From the NCBI GenBank assembly GCA_034440575.1, contig JAOTOL010001616.1:2172501-2236500 (forward strand): a DNA stretch of 64,000 nucleotides, written 5' to 3'. Positions within the stretch are counted from its first letter, which is position 1. Each line of letters begins with the position of its first letter. Below are positions 23,109 through 33,800 of the stretch, piece after piece. A program made the translations under genes and the position numbers. The notes beneath the pieces are model-generated. The model was not told the origin of the DNA, did no database searches, and saw only the letters and a list, made by a program, of their open reading frames with translations. This DNA is from Imbricaverruca yamaguchii. Its lineage: Eukaryota > Arthropoda > Thecostraca > Neoverrucidae.

Positions 23109-24586
23109 CCACAATACCAGGCCAGTCCATCCAGATCGAACCCACCAACCCAATCAAACCAATTCCGATCGAACGTACCCAGCCTCCCGGGTGCAAAAGC
23201 CGCTCCATTCGCCACACAGTCCACCCCCTCCCCATCCCCCACCCCTCAGAGCACGTGCCAACAGAGCCCGGCAGCCAGTCATGTCTGACCCACCACATGC
23301 CATTCTTACCATCCACCAGATCAAACTTCCCAACTAATACGACACCGACACAACCCCTGTATAGGAACACCGACAGACACTACTCGAGTTCGGTAATGGG
23401 TCTTGTCCTCCATTGTAATCCCGGTGGTCGTCCGCACAAATTCATAAAGTTTAAATCAGTATTCCTACAGCAAAAAGAAACACGACTAGCCGCCCTCCAC
23501 GAAACTTATTTTCGACAATCAATATATCAGTATTTCGTTTAATATTTGGAGTAGCATTTCAGGTCACACGTCGGATGTCGACAACGTAGACGGTCACACC
23601 CGGTTTATTCAGCAGATCTTAGCTTGTTCAACAGATCAGTAAGAGAGACGAACATGATTTTAACGAGAACACCAGGTGCGGACAGATTCGCGAACTCCCT
23701 GAGTGCATTCAAGACGTAGGTGGTTAGATGTGTGTGTGTGTGTGTGCGTGTGTGCTGTGTCGCATGCTCATGTCTGAATTAGTGGAGCCATCCATCATCA
23801 TTGTGGTCTTACCAGCCTTTAACAGATTTAAACCCATTAATCCGCTTAAGCTTTTCAGTTCACGACCTCTGTAGAGGGCTGAAAATGCTGTAGGAGATCA
23901 TGGACAGTAAACATATAGACATAGGTTCCCCTACAACCCGTCCTGCGGAATGTACATGGAACAGTTTCCTTCATCATAAAAAGGCCTATGAGGAAACATT
24001 GAGGGATGAGACGAAAAACATCGAGATGTTACTCTGCTGAAACATTGGGCGTTGGTGGGGACATATAAGAGTAGTGGAACGGGAAGTAGTTTCTTTTCCA
24101 TTGAATAAAATCGTACTTGTGAATGCATTGTCCTCGCCCATGCTCCGCTGGGTCTGAACTGCCTTAGTAAGAGTGACCAGCACCGATGTTGCAACATTGC
24201 TGAAAGGTCGTCCCGAAACGTCTTCGCATGAGTATGCTGTCAGTGTCCAAAACAACTAGCATTTTTAGTTGACGCCCTTTTTTTTACTCAGAATGAACTG
24301 CAACAGCATGTGACATGAACGAAGATAAATAGACCTCTATATTGTTCACAATTGCAATGAATGATAGAAGAATAGATATGTCATGAATTTTCCGCCACGC
24401 AAGTGCCCAGCGGTGAAAACGCCACCGGTCGTGAAACCATTACTTCCAGCTATGACAGATTCACAAAAGTTTGTAGCAGTGTAAATCAGCCATCCGACTG
24501 CATGATGTACCGCAGACATTGCCCCGACCCTTCTAGATAATTGCTGCACCGGACTTCTCTTGATGCGTTGCTCCCATAAGTGGTGC
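23109..24586. other. No recognisable feature
   Basis: Unique DNA apart from the (GT)n tract at 23729-23758. Minus frames 23931-24197 and 23986-24255 carry no recognisable domain. Confidence 0.45.
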
Positions 24587-24591
24587 TAAAA

Positions 24592-24648
24592 TAAACACTG
24601 AGAAGACTAAGCTGATGCTCCTGGGCAGCTCGAACTCGGCTTATCGGT
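24592..24648 (+). mobile_element. Possible LINE reverse-transcriptase fragment
   Basis: One short plus-strand stretch reads KINTEKTKLMLLGSSNSAY. This resembles the segment just after the catalytic YADD/FADD box of non-LTR reverse transcriptases (typically NxxKTKxMxxG). No other RT blocks are found beside it, and the frame closes quickly. The match is brief and could be chance. Confidence 0.25.
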
Positions 24649-24649
24649 A

Positions 24650-26268
24650 TTGAATCAGTTCGCTGCGTGGGAACGGAGCATAGAAGAACGTCCTGGGAAA
24701 CAACTGAATAGCACTGGCGACTGTGCTACCACCATGCGGCAACATTTATGAAGCTGGTTTTCTTTGAATTGTCAAACAAAGCCTTATGCATGTGATGTAA
24801 TGGGCTTTCACGAACGAGTCCTCACGAACGTGTATGAGTACTCACGCACATGGATGGGCCATTGCGAATGTGTGTGGGCCCTTAAGAATGCGTGCTTGCC
24901 CGAGATTAGACAGGAGCACTATTCATGCGTGCTCGGACCATTACCGAATACCGAATTGACGTCTTTCCAATGAAGCTTTCATATGCCGAAATCCGGAGGC
25001 TTTGAATTTGTGGGAGTAGCCCCCTCGACAAAAGCCGCCCTCCCTTTTGATAGCTTCTGCCCACGTTCCTGGGTCTGACGGTGTCTGAGTCTGGCATAAG
25101 TAAGTTCGCAGCCGTCTCCGTCTACACCCACACACGACTTGGTAACCTCACGGGTGGTGGACCCAAACCGCACCCACACACGACTTGGGTGTGGTCTGGG
25201 TAGTGGAGGTGCACTGACGTTCAGCGGGGGTGTTTTCGGCTGCCTTATATCGTCCCCAGTCAGCTGTACGATCGGCGTGAGGCTGGTTTACGGCCACAGT
25301 GAACCAGTCGAATACTTCTTGGCAATTTAGCGCGCCGGACCTAATATTTCGAACACGAAAGAGTGCACCTGGTCGTTATCGCCACTCACCACTTCACCAC
25401 AAGGTCTTCTAGCGCCACGTGCGGCTATTTTGTTTACAGCTTTCTGGCAAATAATTCTGCTGCCATCTGGGCACTTCGCCAACAGAAGAGTTTCAGAGTG
25501 AAACCTGTGTCAGTTTCCACAAACCACGCGTCGAAAGACTGTCTGAATGCGTTTGGCAGATCCCTGAGGAAATCGATGCTACGGCAGGCGTGTTTAGCAC
25601 CTTCGGAGCTGGAGCATCGCTGTCGGATATAAAACCACAATGGCACGTAAGGGCGAAAATGTGAGTCACCAGATCGATCGTGGACACTGTCGATAGGTGT
25701 GTTTTCAGCAACCGGGCAACCAGTGTGAACTATCTGGGAAGAATAATGAGGAATGGTTACTAAAATGAGCGGCTTTTCGGCAGCTGCGATTTTCCCGCTC
25801 TCTGCTGGGTTTCAGTTTCAGCGTTCTTCGTCACATAACACAGATGACTGATGACGTTTGCATTCGTTGGCAGCACGCCAGGGCGTATTTCTGATGGTCG
25901 GCCCAGCAAAAGGTGGCTGATTTTCCTTTTGGTTCATGTGTGTCAACTCGTGAGGTGGCAGGAACTGCTCACCTACACTTCCTCATGAATAGTAAGCCAT
26001 ACAGCACAGCTGTACTGGGACTCTCCGTCCAGTATCCGCAATGATCACGGGGCGACAGTGGAGACCGGCGCTGGCACCACCGGGCACGGGAGAGCTGGCG
26101 AACGACATCAAAGGTCTTCTAGCCGAGACTTCTGAAAATAGCTTCATCTGCCTCCTACAGTCTCCGGGAAAGGAGAGAAACAGCCGCCTGACATGGTTAG
26201 CTGCATGCATCGGTAGCTGCCCACATTCCATGAAATATTGATGTCCTCTAAATATCGAGGACATGCTA
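24650..26268. other. No recognisable feature
   Basis: Unique DNA. CACCCACACACGACTTGG occurs twice, at about 25122 and 25171. No gene can be supported; small frames at 25363-25711 lack recognisable domains. Confidence 0.45.
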
Positions 26269-26325
26269 GTTAGTTATCAGGGCTTTAGGGCGCATCGACT
26301 ACATTGGTCAAGTAGTGCCCAGAAA
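26269..26325 (-). mobile_element. 57-bp LINE-tail insertion
   Basis: On the minus strand it contains GGGCACTACTTGACC, AATGTAGTCGATGCGCCC and the tail TAAAGCCCTGATAACTAAC, matching the LINE 3' end at 45498-45556 and the micro-insertion at 27282-27323. An 8-bp direct repeat ACATGCTA flanks it (26261-26268 and 26326-26333). Confidence 0.75.
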
Positions 26326-26333
26326 ACATGCTA

Positions 26334-26804
26334 ACATAGGTATGAATGTTGTTAGACTTAAGCATACACATTTCGTCGCAATGCTTCTTCGTACGCGTTT
26401 TCCTCTCACCACCGGGTATACATGTAGCATTTACTTCCCCGAGACTAGGAGCTTGTGAGTTTCGCAGTTGGAAAATGCCAGATATGGCACAATAAGGCTA
26501 TGTTAGAGGGATGTTAGAAGGCTATGTTGTGCTACAGAAGACGGCCCGAACCGAATGGCACAAGATTGGCAAACTTCCGATACGCCATCTTTGACAAAAA
26601 ATCCTGGTTTTATGTTTTCACCGCATAGTGGCGCCAGTATCGCTCGGCCTAATTTGTTTCTTTTTCGTTGCGCATGATGAGTGTTATTTGGTTGTGTTTC
26701 TTCGTTGAAATATAACTTTCCGGCAGCAAATATCCAAAGTTACGATCCAGTCAAATCTCGCCGTTGATGGTGGCACACCTTAAATTGTAATGATGCTGCG
26801 TTCG
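26334..26804. other. No recognisable feature
   Basis: Unique AT-leaning DNA between two retroelement insertions; nothing further seen. Confidence 0.5.
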
Positions 26805-26983
26805 TTTTTTTTATTGGTTGGTTCACGACACACTTCATGCACATTCACGGCTAATGGCGCCGCCCACACTGTTTTGTCGGTGGGCCGCGGGATTGGGAAA
26901 TGTCCTGAGTGGCGCTAGAGTCGAACCCGGGACCTTTGGTACCCATAGTCCGACACCTTACCACTCGGCCATCCCCGCCCCGG
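26805..26983 (-). mobile_element. SINE A, full-length copy
   Basis: Minus-strand copy of the element at 16781-16960. It contains the tRNA-like head with GGATGGCCGAGTGGTAAGG and a consensus-like B-box GGTTCGACTC, the GGCGCCATTAGCCGTGAATG body, and a CAATAA/A-rich tail represented on the plus strand by a run of T. An 11-bp direct repeat TGCTGCGTTCG at 26794-26804 and 26984-26994 marks the target duplication. Confidence 0.93.
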
Positions 26984-27281
26984 TGCTGCGTTCGGTATGA
27001 CCTGTGAAGATTCAATATGACCTATCGACCACATTCGATAGATGTGAAGTAAAAAGTCAACGAACGTATTTGAGCCTAAGCTATATGATGATGCTTAGTT
27101 ACGCATGACTAGCTCCATATGAACTCAGTTTAATGTGTGCAGTTTTCCGAAACCATTGATATTTGGTATTTCTTGGGTGGATATTAGCTTATCAAAAGCG
27201 CAAACACCAAATGCTCTTGGATATCTTCCGTGACAATAAGGTGCTGGTATTTTTGTACCGCAGTTTGTCTTCATTGGAGCC

Positions 27282-27323
27282 CAATGTAGTCGATGCGCCC
27301 TAAAGCCCTAATAACGAACTAAC
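27282..27323 (+). mobile_element. 42-bp LINE-tail micro-insertion with perfect 16-bp target duplication
   Basis: The inserted 42 bp contain AATGTAGTCGATGCGCCC and the tail TAAAGCCCTAATAACGAAC, i.e. only the terminal part of the LINE 3' end seen at 45498-45556. The flanks are an exact 16-bp direct repeat TGTCTTCATTGGAGCC (27266-27281 and 27324-27339). Extreme 5' truncation with an intact duplication shows that this tail alone can be integrated. Confidence 0.88.
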
Positions 27324-27612
27324 TGTCTTCATTGGAGCCAAAATAACAAAGCGCAACTTAAAAACAGAAAATGGTATCTTTAGGAAATGTTGGCAAAACG
27401 TCTCATCAAACGGTAGTGGAAGCAATGCTCAGACGCTTACCTGGGAAGAATAGGCTATAACCATGGCCAGCAAAGCAATGCAATGTGCTATGTGTGCGAA
27501 AAGATGCAATATACAATGTGTGCGAAGCAATGCAATGCGATTAGCATAAGAGTCGATTTATATTCAACATAAAGCTTCCATAAATTCAGCAAAGTGCAGT
27601 CATAAGTGTACA

Positions 27613-27776
27613 GTGGCCCAGGGACGAGTAATCTAGGTGTAATATTTTAACAATCGAAATATTGTGGGTTGGAGCCTCACCTGTCACTACTCTTCTCCCG
27701 CGGTCAATCGGCGTGAGAGATTGGCGACGCTGCACGACCAACGGTCGACGTGTCGTAAAACCCAATAACCGATCAA
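27613..27776 (+). mobile_element. SINE B copy (older)
   Basis: The tRNA-like head (GTCTAGGTG-type A region, GTGGGTTGGAGCCTC in place of the B-box) is followed by CAATCGGCGTGAGAGATTGG and GCGACGCTGCACGACCAACG, then GTCGACGTGTCGTAAAACCC and AATAACCGATC. It matches the SINE B copies at 58271-58424 and 61782-61908. The B-box is degenerate and no clean target duplication was found, so it is probably older than the other two. Confidence 0.8.
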
Positions 27777-28062
27777 GTGGTGCCGTGCCCCGTGCTGCCA
27801 TCTGACGACACAAAACTAAATCTCCTCAGCGCCCAATATCTACCGGAGGGTAATCGCGGCTCTACCGAGTGGCTTCGTTGTCACACCCGCCAACTCCGCT
27901 GTCAGTGGGGATTCACTTGTTCCCCTCCCATCCACTAACGACAGCTCTGGCTCACTTCAACTGCGCACAAACCCACTCGAACTGTATCCGCCGCGGGCAA
28001 ATCACCTCTCCCGCGCTATCGGCAGCAGCTGCTGGCGACGGCCGGACCGGCAAACACCCACC
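27777..28062. other. No recognisable feature
   Basis: Short unique stretch leading into the following GC-rich array. A plus frame starts at 27869 and runs through the array without a recognisable domain. Confidence 0.45.
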
Positions 28063-28440
28063 ACTGCTGGTGGCTACCCACCGCTGCTGGCGGCTACCCA
28101 CCGCTGCTGGCGGCTACCCACAGCTGCTGGCGGCTACCCACAGCTGCTGGCGGCTACCCACAGCTGCTGGCGGCTACCCACCGCTGCTGGCGGCTACCCA
28201 CAGCTGCTGGCGGCCAGACCCACCGCTGCTGTCGGCCAGACCCACCGCTGCTGGCGGCTACCCACAGCTGCTGGCGGCTACCCACAGCTGCTGGGGGCCA
28301 GACCCACCGCTGCTGGCGGCCAGACCCACCGCTGCTGGCGGCCAGACCCACCGTTGCTGGCGGCTACCCACAGCTGCTGGCGGCTACCCACCGCTGCTGG
28401 CGGCCGGACCGGCAGACACCCACCGCTGTTGGCGGTCGGA
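28063..28440. repeat. 20-22-bp GC-rich minisatellite (CCCACCGCTGCTGGCGGCTA)
   Basis: About 18 units of CCCACCGCTGCTGGCGGCTA alternate with CCCACAGCTGCTGGCGGCTA, plus longer units in which GGCTA is replaced by GGCCAGA. CAGCTG words recur. The 308-codon plus frame (27869-28795) is open because the unit lacks stops. Confidence 0.93.
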
Positions 28441-28986
28441 CGACTCCCTGCCCGGCTCGTGTCTCATTTGTCGGACATTGAACCGCCGCAGTTGCCGCCA
28501 GCTGGGCCCCGCCGCCGACGTCGAGCGGCGTTTCGCGCCGCCGGTCCTCACCAGGCACGAGGAAAGCGAGCGGACACGCTGCGGAGTGGACGAACTCGAC
28601 GTTTACGGCTGTGGAAGAGCCCTTACTGCGGGTGAACTTTCACCTCACGCACAGGCGCCGGATACGCTGGCGGAGCCTCATGCGATGAGTGGTTCCGCCT
28701 CCCCTCCCTCCGGGATGGGGCCGACTACGTGTTCTGGTAGACTTAGGCCGAATATGCTACTAGCAAGCGGTCTCTGTCCATCAGTCCGATTCTAGTTTGC
28801 GTGCTGGATCAATAAGAGACACGATCCTATGATTAGCTCTCAGTTGGCTAAAAGAAGCAATAGATGAGCACCTTGCCTCTTTCTGAGCTTATATTGTTTT
28901 CGTCGGTATAGTATGAAAACCACATCAGTAAGTTTTAACGAAGTCGCCGTTATGGGTCATCACTTTCGCATTGAACACACGATAAG
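28441..28986. other. GC-rich flank grading into unique DNA
   Basis: The first ~250 bp are GC-rich with no recognisable coding domain; the rest is AT-leaning unique DNA. Confidence 0.4.
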
Positions 28987-28987
28987 A

Positions 28988-29112
28988 TCGGGGTGACCGA
29001 GTGGTTACGTTGTTCAGCTCTGGATGCCAGGGTCCTGGATTCAGTATTCTCATCACTTGGGACATTTCTCAGTGAATGAAGTAATTGCCTGCGCCCCGCC
29101 AGAGGAACAGAA
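28988..29112 (+). mobile_element. Old, diverged SINE A copy
   Basis: The head GGGGTGACCGAGTGGTTACG aligns with the SINE A start. GTCCTGGATTCAG occupies the B-box position. TCACTTGGGACATTTCTCAG and GCGCCCCGCCAGAGGAACAG correspond to the SINE A body. Divergence is far greater than between the copies at 16781 and 26805, and no duplication is left. Confidence 0.7.
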
Positions 29113-29429
29113 ATCAACGCCCCTGCTTGGATCTTATTTCGATATAGGCATGTCTAAGGCAATCTACAGCGGTTTGGTTGTTTCGAGACTGTGTTGAATT
29201 GAGATACAAATGGTTATTCGATCCTAATTTTGCGCAAACACTTTGATCATGTTGTTGTTGCTGTTTTACATACCTTGATCCGCATCCTTGATGAAGACAG
29301 TTAAATCGAAGTTTCGGGAAATGTCGTTGAATTCAAGTTTGAATAAATCAAGTATGAATTAATTGATTTATGTTCGAACCCGTCACGATGCAATTGGCGT
29401 TCCTTACAAAGGTAAGCCTTATCATCGGT

Positions 29430-30700
29430 GTCACAAGCTGATACGGATGTGTCTCGCTCGATATTCTGGTTAGGGCCGCCAAAATCGTGTTCGATCTATT
29501 GTCAGGAGGAGGTCGACTTACGAGGCCTGAGATCCTGTGACGTCACCACACCACTCGCCCATTGTCAACAAAATAATGCATTTCGATTTGATCAAACCGA
29601 ATACAAACAAACATCAGGAATCGCAATGGGAAACAGACCTGTAGCCATCAGTCGCATACACGTGTTTGAGAAGGATGGTATCAGCAACGAACCTACGAAA
29701 CCCGATTTGTGCTCAACATACATTGATGACGTCATTGGTGGCTGAACTTTTGTACTTCAAAAGCTCATCAAGTTCATCGATTACTTCAACCCGTTGCACA
29801 ATAGCACGAAGTGTACTTTGGAAATCACAAGAACCGCGGATCTCCTCCTTTTCTCGATATACTCATAGCTGTTCATGTAACGTCAAATATTCGACTGAGC
29901 TATGTGCCAAACCCAATCACCCCAGCATCATTCTCCACTACATTTCAGAGCACACTCCACGACCGCGAAGGCGTCCACTGTCAGGGCGGAGTTCAGGCGA
30001 GCAGCTCGGGTATCCTCCGACGAACTTATCACACGGAGATCCCGGGAGATGGCACAATTATTCGAGCGAGAGCAATGGATACATCAAAGAACTCCTGCAT
30101 CGTCTCGTGAAGGAAAAGTCCCTGGCCGAACCCGAGACACACAGATCGGCTGCGCGAACACCAAAGCAACTCAGGGAAGTCATGCCAACAGGTGCAGACA
30201 GCTACCCAGCCTTCCCTCCCCAATACATCGATGAACCTCGATGGCGAAAATTACTTCCATCGTGAGGATGTTCGGTCTCATCTCATGGGGAAATCGTGCG
30301 TGCAATGTCTGGAGATCGGAAAGTGGCTGACATCGGAGGTGGCGCGTTTACTGAAGAGCAATGTGTGCAGTATCCATGGGGAAAATGTGTGGTATGCTTG
30401 TACAACGGCTAGACCTAGCCGATTACACTTCTACGAACGCTTTTAAGCGCCAAGATCCTTACTGAATGCACACTACTACACTAGTTGATCACTTCATGAT
30501 GAAACATGTTAATTTTGATATTAGTTGTCATCAGATACTAATTTCTGCAGCGATACTCGATAAAGCTAAAGACCACCCCGACCACATTTCTACGTCACTG
30601 CACATCCGTGATGATGAGCTTAAACAAATATGCATCAGCTTCACGTCTCCTTATAAGTTAGTCTGCTCGCGTGGAGGCAGGTCCCTGTCTGTTTGTTAGC
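29430..30700 (+). pseudogene. Penelope-like element reverse-transcriptase relic
   Basis: Plus-strand pieces in three frames together resemble a Penelope-type reverse transcriptase. From 29572 the frame reads NNAFRFDQTEYKQTSGIAMG, the block that ends in AMG in this family. YIDD, the catalytic aspartate pair, lies at 29719-29730, and the frame is then closed by a TGA at 29743-29745. LIKFIDYFNPLH and TLEI follow from 29761. A shifted frame continues with KPNHPSIILHY near 29908, the usual K-P-x-H-x-G/S-x-x-L-x-Y region, then EFRRAARVSSDE-like residues. A third frame near 30379-30444 (VWYAC ... RPSRLHFYERF) may be the remains of a GIY-YIG endonuclease. The element is dead. DIRS or other RT families are less likely given the AMG block. 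Confidence 0.6.
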
Positions 30701-30890
30701 AGGATTGACTACAGTGTGTCCATGTGCCACATGTCCTCTGTCTGTTTGTTGCAGCATTGTCTGTAGTCTGTTCACATGTCACATGTCCTCTGTCTGTTTG
30801 TTGCAGCGTTGTCTGTAGTCTGTTCACATGTCACATGTCTCCCTATCTGCTTGCTACAGCGTTGTCTGCAGTGTGACCACGTGTTGGTTA
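30681..30890. repeat. 52-53-bp tandem repeat, 4 units
   Basis: TCTGTTTGTT starts recur at 30688, 30741, 30793 and (as TCTGCTTGCT) 30846. Units share GCAGCGTTGTCTGTAGTCTG and TTCACATGTCACATGTC. The middle units are nearly identical and the outer ones diverged. Confidence 0.88.
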
Positions 30891-33800
30891 TGCTCTTTTG
30901 TAGTGGATATAATGTGCCGGCAAGCCGCAATCGAGCATTTGTGTGATGTGTTAACGTGCTGGGAAAACATGCCACACACGTTTGTCAGAGACGTGGTTTC
31001 ATACACAGTTTCGCTACACTTAGGGAAGCCGTTGTGCATGCTTTCGTGTAAGACCTTTATGTCGCTTAAACTAACACGATATGCAAGATAATATGCTCCC
31101 TTAATTTGCACGTAGGGCAAAGCTTATCCGGATAATCGTGAAGTGGTGAAAGCTTGCTACCTGAGCAGATAGTAATGGAGGAATTAAAACAGTTTCCTAT
31201 TCGCATGACGGCATGTGCATACCTATTTGCAAATATGTCTGCTTGGTAGCTGCGTTGAACACAGCGTGTTTCTTTTGGAGTTGGAACACTCACATCGGAT
31301 GGATTTCCACTGGTTAATTTACTTCTAAATATGACCTTTTCCATTTCTCAATCCCAGCCTCTTAGGTTGATCCAGTAGTTATTTTCACCCATCTTCCAAT
31401 TATGACGGTGCGCAAAGGCGCTTTATTTACTACAGTTATCTGTCTTTATTTTCTCGAGAGTGACATTGCCATCATTCTATGGCAAAAAAGTCCACATGCA
31501 GAAAAGTATAAGTACTTATCACCAGAAATCATATTTTAGAACATAAATATCTGATAGTGCAGTGAGAATCAAGAACAAAACTGACAGTAGCTGCCAAACA
31601 GATTGGCAGCATTAACCGAGCTCGAGCAACGCATCCCAAAATTAAACACATCTGAGGATATCACACAGCCTGCTGAGGTCAGAACAAGGTCATAGAGAAT
31701 CGAGACCAAGATGTGTCAAGCTGATCAGATAGGGCCGACCGGGTCAAACTTATGCATCTTCAACTGAAGCAGGTCAACTCAAAACACTGAGCCAAACTGA
31801 CCAAGTCAGATGAGATCAGCCTAATTCCAACTAGCAGCAGGTTAGTCCAACCAAAACAGGCCAAGCCCAACAAGTCTATAATACATTTATCAGGTACACT
31901 CTGACTGAAAGGCGTATCGAAGCTAAATGGAATGCATGCAATACCAGGCTAAAAGGCATGCTGGATGGATAGTTATATCGATATAAAGCCATCATACAAA
32001 AGCAGGTGGAGTTAAAAATCGAAACGCCAGAACACCAAGGGAGGGCTTGTGTCGAGTGGAAATAGGCAAAGTTGCTTTCATGAAACAAATCAAGTGATAT
32101 CAAATTGCATTCTTTCAGCGAACCCATGAGCCCCTCCTGCCATTGGCAAGTCAAATGTAAAAATTCCGGATGCGTCGGGTATCGATAGCTTCGGTGGTGT
32201 CATTCACAACATCTATGATAGGTACAGGCCGAATCCAATCACTGATGAATAGCCCAGCGTGGTGGAATTTCATATTATTTGATTTGCAACGCGTGTAAAT
32301 GGCGAAAGAGATCGAGCCAAACCCGCACAAACCACACTAGGTGTGCCATGCAACAGCTTGTAAAGTTTGCACCTCAACTGACCTGCGTCGACTTTCACAG
32401 GATAGGATTTCAGGCCGGCAGATGTCCTTGAATGCATGCATTGTAGAAGTAGGTCATCCGAAGTCATTCGAGATCAGTGACCTCGCTATTCCCTGCGAAG
32501 GTCCCCATTGAAGCACTGTGGTCTGATAACACGAACAGAGATCACCTGATCGCATGCGCTACATCGTAGAGCCACGTTAACTCTGGCTTTGGTGACAAAT
32601 CGAGTAGCAGAATTAAAGCTATGCCTATATGCGTATGTGGTCTGACTTGTCCGGGCCCTGTCTTGAGCCCAGCCCGCGGACGAAAAAAATACCTGGCAGC
32701 GTCTTTCGTCGCCGCGCCGGTCGGCGCCGCTGACGGTGCAGGTGCTAGGGCGCAGCCTCTGTTCTGTAATGTCACGTGACGTGCGCCAGCTGACTGCTTC
32801 ATCAGCCGGGCGAGTCCACCCGGCGGCGACAGAGGGCGGCCCGGCGGGGGGGGGGGGGCGTCGTTTACGGCTCGCCGCGCCGACAGCAGGTGTTGTGGGC
32901 AAGCTGTCGAAGCTGTCGCAGCGTCAGCCTGCTCTGAGCGGGCAGTTTCTGCCGGGCAGCCGCGCGGGCACGCAAGTCGCTCGCCGGGCTGTCGCCCGCT
33001 GCCCGCTGCTGAGTTCAAGTGTAAGTGCGAGTCAGCGGTCAGCAAGCTTCTCTTCCGAACCTGCTGAGTTATCGCCGGTTGTGACGGGGTGTGTCCAGCT
33101 GTCGCGAGCCACGAGAAACCCCGCCGCTATCAGCGGCCGTAATGTCCCCGCAACTGAAACGAGGAATATAGAGGATTTCAGCGAAGCCGTGACAAACTTT
33201 CCCCAAGAAATTGTACCACATGTCAGTATCCTGACACGATTTTACCATGTTTGTCTTGCAATTGTTTCGGAAAGGACATGTCAGTTTCTTTCTCTCAGTA
33301 ATCGCGATCAGATCGCTTTGGAGTGATCTTACCAAGTCACGGTGAGAGCAAGACTCGTCACTTGGAGTTGTACCTACCACCTAATCACGGTGGGAGCGAG
33401 ACTCCCCACGTGAGATGGAGCCCACCACCTAGTCACGATGAAATGAAAACCTGACTGTAAATAGTTGACTGCTGTTTAACATTGACGGCTACAAGCAGTT
33501 GCCAGTCGCAATTTCCCGGCAACTAGTTCTCTCGGCCGCTGAAGTGTCACATGGTTGACCTCTGTGTCACAGCCGTGTCCGGAGGTCACGAGGTGAGTGA
33601 CCCAATTGTTCTTAATACACGGATTAGCTGCAGGGGTGGGAAATCCCCAGTAGCGCCGACTCATCAATGCATTTTACCCAGGACGTTTGCAATGTTCGTC
33701 GCCGAGTGCCAGTGCAGTTCGGTGGTTTGCTCGTGCGCGGTATTGCATGTTTACGTAAGGCGACACCGTGCGCCAACTCATCGGCACTGTCAATGCAGTG

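Noticed and set aside
22188..23542. 366- and 373-codon plus frames resembling a Pro/Ser/Thr or KPVHT repeat protein
   Set aside because: They exist in several frames at once because the 15-bp unit has no stops. The main variant is explained by CpG decay, and no flanking domain or splice context was found.
29285..29325. TGATGA...CGAAG words resembling a hammerhead ribozyme near the Penelope-like relic
   Set aside because: The core lacks the required CTGATGA and GAAA boxes (T instead of C, GAAG instead of GAAA) and no flanking stems could be drawn.
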